Assembly (NCBI RefSeq): GCF_029910235.1
Contig: NZ_CP112874.1
Location: 3,915,001 to 3,979,000, forward strand
DNA length: 64,000 bases
Direction: 5' to 3'
Origin: Pseudanabaena galeata CCNP1313
GTDB taxonomy: Bacteria; Cyanobacteriota; Cyanobacteriia; Pseudanabaenales; Pseudanabaenaceae
Part shown: in pieces, positions 48,001 through 58,026 of the stretch
Position numbering within the stretch: position 1 is the stretch's first letter
How the letters are laid out: each line of letters begins with the position of its first letter
Translations under genes and position numbers: made by a program
The notes under the pieces: model-generated
Told to the model about the DNA's origin: nothing
The model's input: only the letters and a program-made list of their open reading frames with translations
The model's database searches: none

Positions 48001-48954
48001 CTAGATTCTGACTAGATCGGGATAGATCGTTAGAACTTCATCGTTAGTGAGGGTATATTCCTCAGATTGGGGTTCCCATAATACTTCGACGGCTAACAGG
48101 TTGTCCGTAGGCACAGAGCCAATTACGGATAGTGCCGATTGTAAATCTGCGGAAGAGCGCAAGGTTGGTAATTTGCTGAGGGTTTCGCCAGCTACCGCAA
48201 GTAAAAGCGTCACCACAATATATTCGCTAGGATCTTCTAGATTGAGGCTACCTTCGCTGGGCAAAGATGTCGCAGTTTTGCCTTGGAGTACCCGACCACC
48301 GACATTGCTCAAGACTTCAGCATTAAGTTTGCTGCGCTCAGACATTACTAGACTATTAAATTTTTGTTCAGCTAGGGCAAACTTGGTATTTTCGTTAGCG
48401 CTACTCACATAAACCCAATATTCGGGATGACGCATTAAAGCGATCGCTGTTTCACGGGTGACTGTAGCTAAGCCTTCCGATGTTGAGGTGTCCGACTCTA
48501 GCGCGAGACGAGTTAACTCTTGTTGCAGCGATCGCGCAGAAGAGAGTAGACCCACTTGGATTTTGGCAACACTAACTTTGCTACCCATGCCAGTAATGCC
48601 TTCGCCATCACCATTGCCACGAAATGCTTGCATGATCGCGCCTGCAACGATTACCAATAACAGGAGCGTAAACAGTCCGCCGCCACCGCCACCAAAAAAC
48701 ATGGGCAGGAAGAAAAATCCTCCACCACCGCTATAGTTTCTGCTGCCGCTATAAGTAGATCGAGATGGCGATGAACGACTTGGGGAAGATTTGAAGGCGC
48801 TACCACCAATGCGACCACCTGAGCGTTTAGCAAAGGCTTCGTGGGCATTGCCAAATATGGTCATCGCAACTAAGGAAATTACGACCAGCGATCGCGTCCA
48901 GACTGTGATGTGAGCTTTAACTTTTTTCATAAATTCTGGGCTAAAAAACTTCAT
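48001..48954 (-). CDS. DUF1517 domain membrane protein
   Basis: The 317-residue protein has a signal-like first helix (about 16-36), then an Arg/Ser/Gly-rich stretch (KRSGGRIGGSAFKSS, SGSRNYSGGGG) and a second helix (about 90-108, FTLLLLVIVAGAIM). The DUF1517 domain (about 125-317) follows, with VAKIQVGLLSSARSLQQELTRLAL and LMRHPEYWVYVSS. The family occurs in cyanobacteria and plastids and its function is unknown. An alternative start at residue 9 exists. No operon partner is evident. Confidence 0.88.
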   Translation of the reverse strand: MKFFSPEFMKKVKAHITVWTRSLVVISLVAMTIFGNAHEAFAKRSGGRIGGSAFKSSPSRSSPSRSTYSGSRNYSGGGGFFFLPMFFGGGGGGLFTLLLLVIVAGAIMQAFRGNGDGEGITGMGSKVSVAKIQVGLLSSARSLQQELTRLALESDTSTSEGLATVTRETAIALMRHPEYWVYVSSANENTKFALAEQKFNSLVMSERSKLNAEVLSNVGGRVLQGKTATSLPSEGSLNLEDPSEYIVVTLLLAVAGETLSKLPTLRSSADLQSALSVIGSVPTDNLLAVEVLWEPQSEEYTLTNDEVLTIYPDLVRI

Positions 48955-49052
48955 AGGTAAAAAGGCTATTTCTCAAAGAATTGCTATAGATGTTCTAGAT
49001 CAATTCTAACCTAGTCAAGATCTGCTACATGGGTTTCAGCACCTACGGCGCT

Positions 49053-49086
49053 AAAACCGATGGTTAATAGATTAACCATCGGTTTT
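49053..49086 (-). terminator. Terminator-like hairpin overlapping the gshB stop codon
   Basis: A perfect inverted repeat (AAAACCGATGGTTAA and complement) contains the last codons and TAA of gshB within its stem. A T run of only four follows on the transcript. Coding and terminating functions appear to share the sequence. Confidence 0.65.
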
Positions 49087-50040
49087 AGTTGCTAACCAAT
49101 CCATTACCCGATCGCCTAGTGACACACCATCAAGGCGATCAATTTCGCGTACACCTGTGGGGCTAGTGACGTTAACTTCGGTTAGGTAGCCGCCGATAAC
49201 ATCGATACCCACAAACATTAAGCCATCACGCTTTAGAGTCGGTGCAAGTTGAGTACATATTTCCCGTTCGCGATCAGTAATATTGACCTGAACTGCACTG
49301 CCACCTGCTGCCATATTGCCACGAAATTCTCCTGTTTGGGGAACGCGGTTAACTGCGCCAATTGGTTCTCCATCTAGCAGAATAATCCGCTTGTCACCCT
49401 TTTGTGCGTCGGCTAGATATTCCTGCACCATTACGGGAGTTTTACCGATATTAGTGCTGATTTCGATGAGAGAGTTGATATTGCGATCGCCTACTTCCAA
49501 AAACAAAATTCCCTCGCCACCTTTGCCGCCCAATGGTTTCATAACTGCCTTGCCCTCAGCCGCCACAAAGTCACGAATTGTCCCTTTATCAGCCGTCACG
49601 ATTGTTTTAGGGATTACCTTGGTAAATTGCAGTGCATACATTTTCTCGTTGGCAGCACGAATGCCCTGTGGTGAGTTAAGAACTGTAGTTTTGCTAGCAT
49701 CCACATAATCGAGAATATAGGTGGCATAGAGATATTCTGTGGTTACGGGTGGATCGGGACGCATCCACACAAATTGCATAGCTTCTAATGGTTGAAATTT
49801 GCCCTCGGCTACTTCATACCAAGGATTTGGGACTTGCCATTTACCATCAACTAGTGGCACAGGATGAATTTTAGTAGGTTGTAAAAAAGCCCAAGCCTTG
49901 CCATCTTTGACACTGAGTGTATTCATATTAGTGATAAATACTTCATACCCCTTACGACAAGCTGCTTCCATCAGGGCTACACTGGTGTCATGGGCGGGAT
50001 CGAGTTTTGCGATCGGATCAATAATAAAGGCAAGTTTCAT
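49072..50040 (-). CDS. gshB: Glutathione synthase
   Basis: GshB joins gamma-glutamylcysteine and glycine with ATP to make glutathione. The 322 residues start MKLAFIIDPIAKLDPAHDTS. The ATP-grasp features are MKPLGGKGGEGILF, VQEYLADAQKGDKRIILLDGEPIGAVNR and FVGIDVIGGYLTEVNVTSPTGVREID. All regions are intact and the length fits the family. The gene is monocistronic by context, with palindromic elements at 50096 upstream. Confidence 0.95.
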   Translation of the reverse strand: MKLAFIIDPIAKLDPAHDTSVALMEAACRKGYEVFITNMNTLSVKDGKAWAFLQPTKIHPVPLVDGKWQVPNPWYEVAEGKFQPLEAMQFVWMRPDPPVTTEYLYATYILDYVDASKTTVLNSPQGIRAANEKMYALQFTKVIPKTIVTADKGTIRDFVAAEGKAVMKPLGGKGGEGILFLEVGDRNINSLIEISTNIGKTPVMVQEYLADAQKGDKRIILLDGEPIGAVNRVPQTGEFRGNMAAGGSAVQVNITDREREICTQLAPTLKRDGLMFVGIDVIGGYLTEVNVTSPTGVREIDRLDGVSLGDRVMDWLATKTDG

Positions 50041-50095
50041 GGGATTTTATTGATTTTTAGAGCTTTTAACACTCAATCTATCAGTTTTATAATCA

Positions 50096-50218
50096 AAACC
50101 CAAAAGATAAGTGATGGCGCTTCGCGCCATCACTTATCTTTTGGGTTTAAGCCAAACCAAGAAAGTTTTTAAAAGAGTTGCTTTGCAACTCTTTTAAAAA
50201 CTTTCTTGGTTTGGGTTC
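50096..50218. repeat. Two adjacent palindromes upstream of gshB
   Basis: 50096-50148 has perfect 25-nt arms around TTC (AAACCCAAAAGATAAG; core GATGGCGC). 50151-50218 is the core of a TACAGC-family element (AAGCCAAACCAAGAAAG... with TTTTTAAAAGAGTTGC stem), lacking both termini. Confidence 0.83.
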
Positions 50219-50523
50219 TATTCATCAATAGTAACTGTGGAAACTAGTCGTAATAATTTGGGAATTTCCTCAGTGTCAGGCGCAAATTCTAACTGAGTTT
50301 CGCGGGTGGGCAAATATCCTGACTCTGCAAAAGAGATTAACATTCTCTGCAACGCAATCCAGACTTCCGATTCAAATTCCCAGTCATAACGAGAGTTAGC
50401 TCGACCTGCGATCGATCGCAAAGCCCAAAAGTAACTATTACGGACGATTGAGCCTTGTTTGTTATACTTCGGTACGTCCTCACGATGGATAAATAGAACT
50501 TCATTCTCAATCTTGACTCGCAT
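50218..50523 (-). CDS. Hypothetical protein
   Basis: The 101-residue protein starts MRVKIENEVLFIHREDVPKYN. It is mixed alpha/beta in appearance, without signal peptide, membrane helix or cysteines. A central SYFWALRSIAGRANSRYDWEFESEVWIALQRML is likely helical. It lies 21 bp downstream of the DUF2252 gene on the same strand and may be its operon partner. I do not recognise the family. Confidence 0.6.
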   Translation of the reverse strand: MRVKIENEVLFIHREDVPKYNKQGSIVRNSYFWALRSIAGRANSRYDWEFESEVWIALQRMLISFAESGYLPTRETQLEFAPDTEEIPKLLRLVSTVTIDE

Positions 50524-50544
50524 AATCTAGACTTGCCTAAACGT

Positions 50545-51756
50545 TTATTTGCAAAATTCTTGCCAATCTTGATGTACTTGCTGGCTATAGGTCTTAGCAT
50601 ATTCCATCAGTTCTGTTTTCCACTCTGTTTTACTTGCAAAATCAATTAACTGATCGGCGATCGCTGAGCCTTGTCGTCCACTAGTTCGCAAATGTGACCA
50701 AGCCACAATCTGCCCTAGCGATCGCATTAATTGTTCGGATTTTGACAACTTATCATCCCATTTCTCGATCTTCAAATGATCGGTGGGGCTTTGGGTAGAC
50801 TGAAGTTCTCGCAATACAAAAGAATCCCCATCAATAGTGACAGCATGGAGAAAGGCAATCGGGATCGCTTGCGATCGCTTCTGAATCGACACAATGCGAT
50901 CAGCTTCACTTTGCCACTTTGGTTGTTCCCAAATAACATAGGGGCTAAGCGAAGAAGGAAGAGATTTTTTGAGATCGAGCAGATAATTGCCATCGGGTGA
51001 GCCTTTACCTTCTACCAGCAAAACATAGCGCTCAATTCCCAGACTTCCTTTGCCCGCAATCCGTTGAGCAACATCTAATAATTTGAAAAATTGGGGATTA
51101 GGTTGTTGAGCCGCAAAGGATTCTATAAATTTGGTTACCTTCTTCCTTTGTTGTTCAGAAATTGATTTTGCTTTTTTGTTATCAATTTTAAGCGATCGCC
51201 TTTGTTTATCTTTATTGAAAACTGTACGCTCATCAAGGAGTTCCTTGCGCTGTACTTGCGTTTTACGACAAAGCAAGTCTGTAATCACTGAAGGAGCCAT
51301 ATCTGCACCCATCCAATAGGATTTACCCTCCGCGATCGCCTGAGTATAGGCATTGAGAAACTGCTGACAGAGGCTTTCGGCAACTGATGGCTTAACGGCA
51401 AAGGTTTCTGAAGCCACAAAAATACTGGTCAATAACCGCACAATTTCCCAAGTACATGGAGCTAGTAAGGCTTCATCAAAATCATTGACATCAAAATAAA
51501 CATGGCGATTATCCGCTTTGTAATTGCCAAAATTCTCAACATGAAGATCGCCACAAATCCAGACCAGAGGCGCTTTTTTTAACCAAGATTTTATTGGCAA
51601 GTCTTCGTAAAACAGATGACAGGTAGCCCTAAAAAAGACAAAGGGATTTTCTTTGTCTGCACACATTGCCGCATATTTGTCCTTAAGCAATTCAGGATCT
51701 CGTGGTTGGCTGAGATTAAAACGCTGAATGCGATCGCGAATATTTCGACTTGCCAT
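50545..51756 (-). CDS. DUF2252 family protein
   Basis: About 403 residues. The family motif is visible as PLVWICGDLHVENFGNYKADNRHVYFDVNDFDEAL, with a kinase-like (aminoglycoside-phosphotransferase-like) GDLHxxN and a DxxDFD pair. Further conserved parts are GKGSLGIERYVLLVEGKG and YVIWEQPKWQSEADRIV. Function unknown; a phosphotransferase is plausible by fold. I start at the ATG 51756 (MASRNIRDRI), which has GGGG about 7 bp upstream. The open frame begins earlier with a TTG. Confidence 0.87.
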   Translation of the reverse strand: MASRNIRDRIQRFNLSQPRDPELLKDKYAAMCADKENPFVFFRATCHLFYEDLPIKSWLKKAPLVWICGDLHVENFGNYKADNRHVYFDVNDFDEALLAPCTWEIVRLLTSIFVASETFAVKPSVAESLCQQFLNAYTQAIAEGKSYWMGADMAPSVITDLLCRKTQVQRKELLDERTVFNKDKQRRSLKIDNKKAKSISEQQRKKVTKFIESFAAQQPNPQFFKLLDVAQRIAGKGSLGIERYVLLVEGKGSPDGNYLLDLKKSLPSSLSPYVIWEQPKWQSEADRIVSIQKRSQAIPIAFLHAVTIDGDSFVLRELQSTQSPTDHLKIEKWDDKLSKSEQLMRSLGQIVAWSHLRTSGRQGSAIADQLIDFASKTEWKTELMEYAKTYSQQVHQDWQEFCK

Positions 51757-51766
51757 AAACATCCCC

Positions 51767-51807
51767 AAATTAATGTAGTCAACCCTTCGGGTTTACTACA
51801 TTAATTT
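51767..51807. repeat. Palindrome between two minus-strand genes
   Basis: AAATTAATGTAGTCAACCC faces GGGTTTACTACATTAATTT around TTC, with one mismatch. It includes the stop codon of the upstream gene and sits before the DUF2252 start, so it may be a terminator or processing site. Confidence 0.75.
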
Positions 51808-53126
51808 ACTTTACTAAGCCCTGTATAAACATTTTCATTTACTAATCCCAGCCAAGGATCACTAGCAGGAGTGAGAAACAGCTCATCGTATACTCGACGA
51901 TTAAGAGCCGTTAAAGTAGCAGTATCACTATTTAGAAATTCACCATTGGCAAACCAATTATGAATCTGCGCGTGAAATACATACTCATTGCGAACTGTAT
52001 CCTGCGCGATCGCCCGTTCAAAACTGCTTACCACCGTAGCCATAGAGGCACTTGGTGATAGTTTACGCTGCATGACATTCAGACTACCTTGATCGAGATA
52101 GACGCGATTTTGGTAAAGCCTTGCTAATCTTGCCCAATTAGCATCACTGAGCTTGTCAAATGGAGAAGAAGGTGTAACTTCAGTCAGAGGTTCACCAGTA
52201 GTACGGCTTAACGTGGGCATTTCAACCATCATTTTTCCCACTGTCAAACGACTTGTCAGCATTGCACTAGCTTGGGGATTGGTAACCGCCAGTGGCAGTA
52301 ATGGTTGGGTTGGTAAACGCAAACGGGTGAGATCTGAGCGCCAGTTTTTTTCTAACTTAGCGTAGCGGTCACGATGATATTTAACCAAAATTTCGCGTCT
52401 TAGATTTAAATCACCATTAAGATTGTTAACTGAGTTTGCGACCCTCTCAGCATCCTTGAGATTTTCGATAAAGGCTTGTGGACTATATAGCCCCGGAATC
52501 GCATCAACTGGACGACCTTCACTGTCGAGAACATAGTGAATACTATTGCCTGTAAGAGTTTGCTCTAGCTTGCGACCATCCCCAAAATCAATCGTTACCT
52601 TCGGCACAGGACGCTCTGATTGCCAGTGCAAAATAAAGCGATCGCGCAGCAGTTGCGACACCGCCGCATTAGGATAAAGTGCCGTGCGAAAAAATCGGCT
52701 ATTAGCACAACTCAATTCGTCATTAAGGTTGCCCAACAAGCGTAAAGACAAAATCGGCTTACCTGTTTCTTTGGATACAGTCTTAGCCGCTTCTAAATCT
52801 TTGTACCAATACAACTTTGAGGCATCACAGTCCTTCTGTTGGCAAATTGCGTCTAAAGTTGCTCGTAATTGCGGATTATTCGGCAAATCCTTTTGATAGG
52901 CTTTCCAAAATGCATCCACACCCTCGTTTTTAAATTCGCGTAACCTCGCGATCGCCTGTTGAGAAGTTGCTTGATCCTTGGAAGCTGCTTGTTGTACAAG
53001 GCTGTCTAAACTCGGTTGCTCTGAGGCTCTGGCTGCCTGTGGTGAAGAGATGGCAGAAAAGGCGATCGCGCCCAAGCTCAGCAAAGTGAAACATGAATTA
53101 GCCAGCGTTGTCTTGACAAGCATCAT
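51801..53126 (-). CDS. Exported protein with a degenerate thioredoxin-like domain
   Basis: The 441-residue protein has a signal peptide (about 1-33, ending ARA), then a helical region. A segment (about 105-230) resembles thioredoxin-fold proteins of the DUF255/thiol-disulfide type: WYKDLEAAKTVSKETGKPILSLRLLG, SCANSRFFRTALYPNAAVSQLLRDRFILHWQ, YVLDSEGRPVDAIPGLYSP. The redox CxxC is reduced to a single Cys in ELSCANSR, so oxidoreductase activity is doubtful. The C-terminal half is helical and unrecognised. The protein probably works in the periplasm. Confidence 0.65.
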   Translation of the reverse strand: MMLVKTTLANSCFTLLSLGAIAFSAISSPQAARASEQPSLDSLVQQAASKDQATSQQAIARLREFKNEGVDAFWKAYQKDLPNNPQLRATLDAICQQKDCDASKLYWYKDLEAAKTVSKETGKPILSLRLLGNLNDELSCANSRFFRTALYPNAAVSQLLRDRFILHWQSERPVPKVTIDFGDGRKLEQTLTGNSIHYVLDSEGRPVDAIPGLYSPQAFIENLKDAERVANSVNNLNGDLNLRREILVKYHRDRYAKLEKNWRSDLTRLRLPTQPLLPLAVTNPQASAMLTSRLTVGKMMVEMPTLSRTTGEPLTEVTPSSPFDKLSDANWARLARLYQNRVYLDQGSLNVMQRKLSPSASMATVVSSFERAIAQDTVRNEYVFHAQIHNWFANGEFLNSDTATLTALNRRVYDELFLTPASDPWLGLVNENVYTGLSKVN

Positions 53127-53186
53127 AAAATCTCCCTAATCGCATAGGCTTAAACTTACCCCGACAGACGTATTTATAATTCATAT

Positions 53187-53243
53187 TGTTCCTAAGAAAT
53201 GTTTGATGGGGCTTTGCCCCATCAAACATTTCTTAGGAACAAT
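53187..53243. repeat. Perfect 27-bp-arm palindrome
   Basis: TTGTTCCTAAGAAATGTTTG... around TTT with GATGGGGC/GCCCCATC core. It has no outer AAACCC motif, so it is a separate palindrome with the same 3-nt-loop architecture. Confidence 0.87.
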
Positions 53244-53298
53244 CAAAGCTAGCTACAGCCATAATAAAATTCAAAGCAATGCAAGTTTTGCTTAAACT

Positions 53299-53355
53299 AA
53301 AACCCCAGAAGATGAGTGGCGGTGCTTAGCACCGCCACTCATCTTCTGGGGTTTT
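53299..53355. repeat. Perfect 27-bp-arm palindrome, AAACCCC type
   Basis: AAAACCCCAGAAGATGAG... around TTA. The core GGCGGTGC/GCACCGCC differs from the usual GGCGGCGC/GCGCCGCC in both arms. The gap 53127-53511 contains this, the palindrome at 53187 and the presumed glgC promoter; no gene is visible. Confidence 0.87.
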
Positions 53356-53511
53356 GTCTTGTATTAGCTAATTGTTGATTTGCTACAAAAGACATAGCAA
53401 ATTACTAAGTTTGTGTTCTTACATTACTTGCAACGATCCCCGCAAAGATAGACAATGTTTGCATTCAGAAAAAATATGCAAATAAAAAAGCCAAGATAAT
53501 CCGAATAATTT

Positions 53512-54801
53512 ATGAAAAACGTACTGGCTATCATTCTGGGCGGCGGACAGGGAAGCCGACTATATCCCCTCACTAAGACCCGTGCTAAACCCGCAGTCCC
53601 CGTAGCAGGCAAATATCGATTGATCGACATTCCTGTAAGTAACTGTATTAACTCAGGCATTGAAAAAATCTATATCCTGACGCAGTTTAACTCCGCATCC
53701 CTTAATCGACATGTCAATCAAGCCTATCGACCTGCATCCTATTCTGACGGCTTTGTGGAAATTCTTGCCGCGCAGCAGACCCCCGATAGTCCAGACTGGT
53801 TTCAAGGTACAGCCGACGCTGTTCGTCGTTATGCATGGCTTTTAGAATCTTGGAATGTCACTGAATACCTAATTCTGTCGGGCGATCAACTCTATAATAT
53901 GGACTACGCAAAATTTGTAGAACATCACCGCAATACTGGTGCAGACATTACCTTGTCCGTACTGCCCGTTGACCAAAAGAAAGCGACTGCTTTTGGGTTA
54001 CTTAAGACTGATGCTCAAGGTCGCATCATCAAGTTTCTCGAAAAGCCCAAGGGTGAAGCCCTAGAAGAGATGCGCGTCGATACTACCAGTTTAGGCTTGA
54101 GTGCAGAAGAAGCCAAATACACACCTTTCATTGCCTCGATGGGGATCTATGTCTTTAACAAAACGGCAATGATGAAGATGCTGAGCGATAATCCTGACTT
54201 TACCGACTTTGGTAAAGAGATCATTCCCAACGCTATCCATACTTCTAATGTTCAAGCTTATCTGTTTTCAGATTATTGGGAAGATATTGGAACAATTGAG
54301 TCTTTCTATCAAGCAAACCTTGATTTAACTCGCCACCCCGACACTGCTTTTAATTTTTACGAAACCAAAAAGCCCATTTATACTCGCGCTCGCTATTTGC
54401 CACCAAGCAAAGCTCATGATTGCAAGATCAAAGACTCGATCATTGGCGAAGGATGTCTCCTGAGTCAAGCAACTATCACTAATTCCGTCGTTGGTATTCG
54501 GATGCATATTGATGCTAACTGTACGATCGAAGATACGCTCTTAATGGGATGTGATTTCTATCAGCCTCAAGAAGATCGCAAATCAGATCTCGAAAACAGC
54601 ATAGTCCCAATGGGCATTGGCGAAAATACGATCATTCGTCATGCAATTATCGACAAGAATGCTCGGATTGGAAAGAATGTACAGATCATCAACAAGGATC
54701 GTGTGCAGGATGTAAATCGTGAAGATCAAGGCTATTGCATTTGCAATGGCATTGTTGTCGTTGTCAAAAATGCCGTTATCCCTGATAACACTATTATTTA
54801 A
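53512..54801 (+). CDS. glgC: Glucose-1-phosphate adenylyltransferase
   Basis: This enzyme makes ADP-glucose for glycogen synthesis. The 429 residues begin [21 protein letters not shown] with the nucleotide-binding loop. They contain [28 protein letters not shown], the active-site [11 protein letters not shown] and a C-terminal left-handed beta-helix of hexapeptides ending [15 protein letters not shown]. The lysines in [16 protein letters not shown] and near the C terminus fit 3-PGA/Pi allosteric control as in cyanobacterial enzymes. Two hairpins follow the gene. Confidence 0.96.
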   Translation: MKNVLAIILGGGQGSRLYPLTKTRAKPAVPVAGKYRLIDIPVSNCINSGIEKIYILTQFNSASLNRHVNQAYRPASYSDGFVEILAAQQTPDSPDWFQGTADAVRRYAWLLESWNVTEYLILSGDQLYNMDYAKFVEHHRNTGADITLSVLPVDQKKATAFGLLKTDAQGRIIKFLEKPKGEALEEMRVDTTSLGLSAEEAKYTPFIASMGIYVFNKTAMMKMLSDNPDFTDFGKEIIPNAIHTSNVQAYLFSDYWEDIGTIESFYQANLDLTRHPDTAFNFYETKKPIYTRARYLPPSKAHDCKIKDSIIGEGCLLSQATITNSVVGIRMHIDANCTIEDTLLMGCDFYQPQEDRKSDLENSIVPMGIGENTIIRHAIIDKNARIGKNVQIINKDRVQDVNREDQGYCICNGIVVVVKNAVIPDNTII

Positions 54802-54873
54802 AACAGAAACGGCACAAAGTGCCGTTTCTGTTTTAGTAGAACAATAAAAGCCTTGCTTAGCAAGGCTTTTATT
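54800..54873. terminator. Two hairpins between convergent glgC and gatA
   Basis: 54800-54834 (AAAACAGAAACGGCAC around AAA) and 54843-54873 (AATAAAAGCCTTGC around TTA) are perfect inverted repeats with A and T tracts on both sides. They probably form bidirectional terminators. Confidence 0.82.
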
Positions 54874-54875
54874 AT

Positions 54876-56336
54876 TTATATAGAAGGCTGACGTTTGTGC
54901 CATTCCGTTGATTGCTCGTAGCCATAGGCAACTTGTAATAACACATCTTCTCTTAAGACATTAGAAATCATTTGCAACCCAATTGGTAGCCCTTTGGCAT
55001 CAAATCCGCAGGGAATACTAATCCCTGGAAGCCCAGCCAAATTTACAGGAATCGTCATCAAATCAGATAGATACATTCCCAGTGGATCTTCCGTTTTACT
55101 GCCTGCCTTAAAAGCAGTAGTTGGTGCTGTTGGACAAACTAAAACATCAACCTGCTCAAAAGCCTTTTGGAAATCTTGAACGATTAGGGTTCTGACTTTC
55201 TGCGCTTTGAGATAATAAGCGTCATAATAACCAGCCGATAGAACATATGTCCCAATCATGATCCGTCGTTTTACTTCCGCACCAAAGCCTTGTTCGCGAG
55301 TATTTTCATACATGCTCAGCAAGTTCTCCGCATCCTGATCACGGAAGCCATACTTTACTCCATCATATCGAGCAAGATTGGCTGAAGCTTCTGAAGGCGC
55401 AATGATGTAATAAGTGGGCAATCCATAGCGAAATCGAGGACAGGATATTTCATAGACTTCTGCACCCATAGTCTCGAAATGCGCGATCGCTTTTCTAACT
55501 GCAACTTCTACTTCACTATCTAAACCTTCGCCAAAGGTTTCAGTAATTACACCAATTTTTTTACCCTTGAGGGACTGAGTTAAATCTGGGGTTAATAAAG
55601 CTGCGTAGTCAGGGACTTCGATGTTAATGCTAGTGGAATCCTTAGGATCGTAACCTGCGATCGCTCCTAAAAATATAGCTGCATCTTCAACAGAGTTGGC
55701 AAAAGGTCCAATCTGATCGAGGGATGAAGCAAAAGCAACTAGCCCAAATCTGGAAACTAGTCCATAGGTAGGTTTTAATCCAACAACTCCACAATAGGAA
55801 GCAGGTTGACGAATTGATCCGCCCGTATCTGAACCCGTAGCAATTACACATTCACCACTAGAGACTGCTGCTGCCGAGCCACCCGATGAGCCACCAGGCA
55901 CATAATCTGTATTCCAAGGATTAGCTGTGAGGGCGATCGCTGAGTTTTCGGTAGAACTACCCATCGCAAACTCATCGAGGTTGGTTTTGCCGACCATGAC
56001 AGCCCCAGCCGATCGCAATTTTGCTGTAATTGTCGCTTCGTAGGGTGGGACAAAATTTTTCAGCATATTGGAGCCGCAAGTGGTAGGCATCCCCTTGACA
56101 CACATATTGTCTTTCATACCTAAGGGAATACCTGCTAGTGCTGGTAAATTTTCTCCTGCGGCGATCGCGGCATCGATGACTTTGGCTTGGGCGATCGCCA
56201 CTTCGGGCGTAACTGTCACAAAACTATGTAATTTCGGCTCTAACCGATCGATGCGATCTAAAAACTCTTGAGCTATTTCGGTAGCTGATCGCTCTTTATT
56301 GATTAAGGTTTGACGAATTTGGGCGATCGATGACAT
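54876..56336 (-). CDS. gatA: Asp-tRNA(Asn)/Glu-tRNA(Gln) amidotransferase subunit A
   Basis: GatA is the glutaminase subunit of GatCAB, which amidates mischarged Glu-tRNA(Gln) in cyanobacteria. The amidase signature is complete: [14 protein letters not shown] with the catalytic Lys, [14 protein letters not shown] and [14 protein letters not shown] with the nucleophilic Ser, then [13 protein letters not shown]. About 486 residues. I start at the ATG 56336; the frame extends two codons further to a TTG. gatB and gatC are not adjacent, as is common in cyanobacteria. Confidence 0.95.
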   Translation of the reverse strand: MSSIAQIRQTLINKERSATEIAQEFLDRIDRLEPKLHSFVTVTPEVAIAQAKVIDAAIAAGENLPALAGIPLGMKDNMCVKGMPTTCGSNMLKNFVPPYEATITAKLRSAGAVMVGKTNLDEFAMGSSTENSAIALTANPWNTDYVPGGSSGGSAAAVSSGECVIATGSDTGGSIRQPASYCGVVGLKPTYGLVSRFGLVAFASSLDQIGPFANSVEDAAIFLGAIAGYDPKDSTSINIEVPDYAALLTPDLTQSLKGKKIGVITETFGEGLDSEVEVAVRKAIAHFETMGAEVYEISCPRFRYGLPTYYIIAPSEASANLARYDGVKYGFRDQDAENLLSMYENTREQGFGAEVKRRIMIGTYVLSAGYYDAYYLKAQKVRTLIVQDFQKAFEQVDVLVCPTAPTTAFKAGSKTEDPLGMYLSDLMTIPVNLAGLPGISIPCGFDAKGLPIGLQMISNVLREDVLLQVAYGYEQSTEWHKRQPSI

Positions 56337-56414
56337 AAACAAGCTGATGGGTTATTGGGCAGAATCCCAATTATAAAACCAAACTAGCTAATGCTAAGGA
56401 AGACTCAGTAAAAT

Positions 56415-56457
56415 CATATTTTTAGAGGCGCGGCTTTGCCGCGCCTCTAAAAATATG
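56415..56457. repeat. Perfect 20-bp-arm palindrome
   Basis: CATATTTTTAGAGGCGCGGC around TTT. It lies in the gap between the Uma2 gene and gatA, again with a GC core and a 3-nt loop. Confidence 0.87.
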
Positions 56458-56473
56458 TAGCGATTTAGTGAAT

Positions 56474-57037
56474 TCATTCACTGAGCCAGCTAAAAATAGT
56501 TTCTACGGTTAATTGCAAATCACTGGCAAAGTCTGGCATTGGTAAAACTTGTTCAGGGCGATCGTATATTTGCAGAGCCTGATTAGCACGATAGATAAAG
56601 ATTACTTTGTCGTCAGGATCGAGTAACCATGCTATCTCAGTACCATTTTTAAGAGCAAATAGTATTTTCTTGACTAATTTAGTTTGCCGTTGATCTGGTG
56701 ACAAAATTTCAATCATCCAGTCGGGAGGAAGGTTAAAAACATTAGCGATTTCGCCATTGGTATCGCGCACGATCCGATCCCACCGAAAAATCGATATATC
56801 TGGCACGATGGACATCCCGCCAAAGGTACAACGCAATTCTGAGAAAGCTCTGGCAATACGCTTTAACCTTAAGGAACTATTGATCCAAGATGTAAATTCG
56901 CTTTGAATGGCGCTATGTTTTCCTTTGGGCATCGGCTTCTGAATAATCTCACGGTCAAAAAATTCACTCTCTGGCTCAGTTTCAGGGGTGGCAAGAAATT
57001 CTTCTAAAGACAAAGAGTTAACAGTAGCTTGTACCAT
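56474..57037 (-). CDS. Uma2 family endonuclease-fold protein
   Basis: The 187-residue protein is of the Uma2/DUF820 family, an expanded PD-(D/E)XK-fold family in cyanobacteria. Motif elements are FDREIIQKPMPKGKHSAIQSEF, VPDISIFRWDRI, PPDWMIEILSPDQRQTKLVKKI and EIAWLLDPDDKVIFIY. The Asp in VPDIS and the Glu in IEILSP are the usual active-site acids. Its biological role is unknown. Confidence 0.88.
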   Translation of the reverse strand: MVQATVNSLSLEEFLATPETEPESEFFDREIIQKPMPKGKHSAIQSEFTSWINSSLRLKRIARAFSELRCTFGGMSIVPDISIFRWDRIVRDTNGEIANVFNLPPDWMIEILSPDQRQTKLVKKILFALKNGTEIAWLLDPDDKVIFIYRANQALQIYDRPEQVLPMPDFASDLQLTVETIFSWLSE

Positions 57038-57095
57038 TTTTTTCGCAATGTTAAGGATTGAGGCTGAGGCGATCGCTTAGCGTAATAACCTGAAA

Positions 57096-57309
57096 TGTAG
57101 GATGCGTTAGTGAAGCGTAACGCATCGATTGACATCATATGTATCGAATGAAGGGTTAAGCGATCGCTAATCCTTCATTCGCTTACATTTAATTTCCAAA
57201 ACTTAACTGATTGGGCAGAATCCCAATTATAAAACCAAACTATAGCGCTACTAAATGAGTTGTAAGATTTTGCGTGTCGTGAGAGTTCGCCCCTTTGGGG
57301 CGAACTCTC
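57096..57309. repeat. GATGCGTTA palindrome and a GAGTTCGCCCC palindrome
   Basis: 57096-57126 is the inverse of the palindrome at 486-511 (GATGCGTTAGTGAAGCGTAACGCATC). 57279-57309 has TGAGAGTTCGCCCC and its complement around TTT. The gap 57038-57376 shows no gene. Confidence 0.75.
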
Positions 57310-57376
57310 ACAACCTATATGGGATTGCTATAGCTAATGCTAACGATAGGGTAATTTAACAATTTTCTGGACAAGT

Positions 57377-57817
57377 GTGAAGAAAGCAAATACAATATAT
57401 CCGCAAATTAAGGTACGTTCGCACCGCTTGGAGGTCATTATTCCTGAACCGCTAACCCTGACTGTGAGTTTACGAGGCAGCCGCGAAGTCAAGGACACCT
57501 ATCAATTGATCCGCCTCACAGGTCTTCTAGACGCTTTCTCTGAGCCAGCCTTTAAAAAGGTCATTGGCAAATGCGTCGAAGATGGTCCTATCAACGTGAT
57601 ACTAGATCTGTCAACCATTGATTTTGTCGATAGCTCTGGACTTGGGGTTTTAGTGCAAATGGCAAAAAAAACTCAAACTTTGAGTGGCACTCTCCAGATT
57701 ATTACCAACGCTAGAGTCACCCAAACTGTCAAATTGGTTCGCCTAGATCAGTTCCTATCGCTACAAACATCAATTGATGAAGCTCTAGCCAAGCTTGACC
57801 AGACTAAAAAAAACTAG
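57377..57817 (+). CDS. STAS-domain anti-sigma factor antagonist
   Basis: The 146-residue protein has one STAS domain (about 38-140). VILDLSTIDFVDSSGLGVLVQ contains the Ser expected to be phosphorylated by a partner anti-sigma/HPK-type kinase. The N-terminal about 30 residues (YPQIKVRSHRLEVIIPEPLT) are an extension. The start codon is GTG with only a weak Shine-Dalgarno. No kinase or phosphatase gene is adjacent, so the partner is unknown. Confidence 0.88.
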   Translation: MKKANTIYPQIKVRSHRLEVIIPEPLTLTVSLRGSREVKDTYQLIRLTGLLDAFSEPAFKKVIGKCVEDGPINVILDLSTIDFVDSSGLGVLVQMAKKTQTLSGTLQIITNARVTQTVKLVRLDQFLSLQTSIDEALAKLDQTKKN

Positions 57818-58026
57818 TCAAAGTCAAAAGCTCTCATGATCAATCAAGCTGAAAACTCAACGTCTAATAACTTAGACGTAAATCAAGTAATTGATTGAGG
57901 TAATCTTTTTGTCAGATTTTCAGAAAAATTAAGCGGGGTAAATTTTCTAAATTCGAGTTTTTCCTTGATATGAGACTAATAACTTGAAATGATTTTGATG
58001 TTTTCATAATTTAGTCAAAAGCAAAT

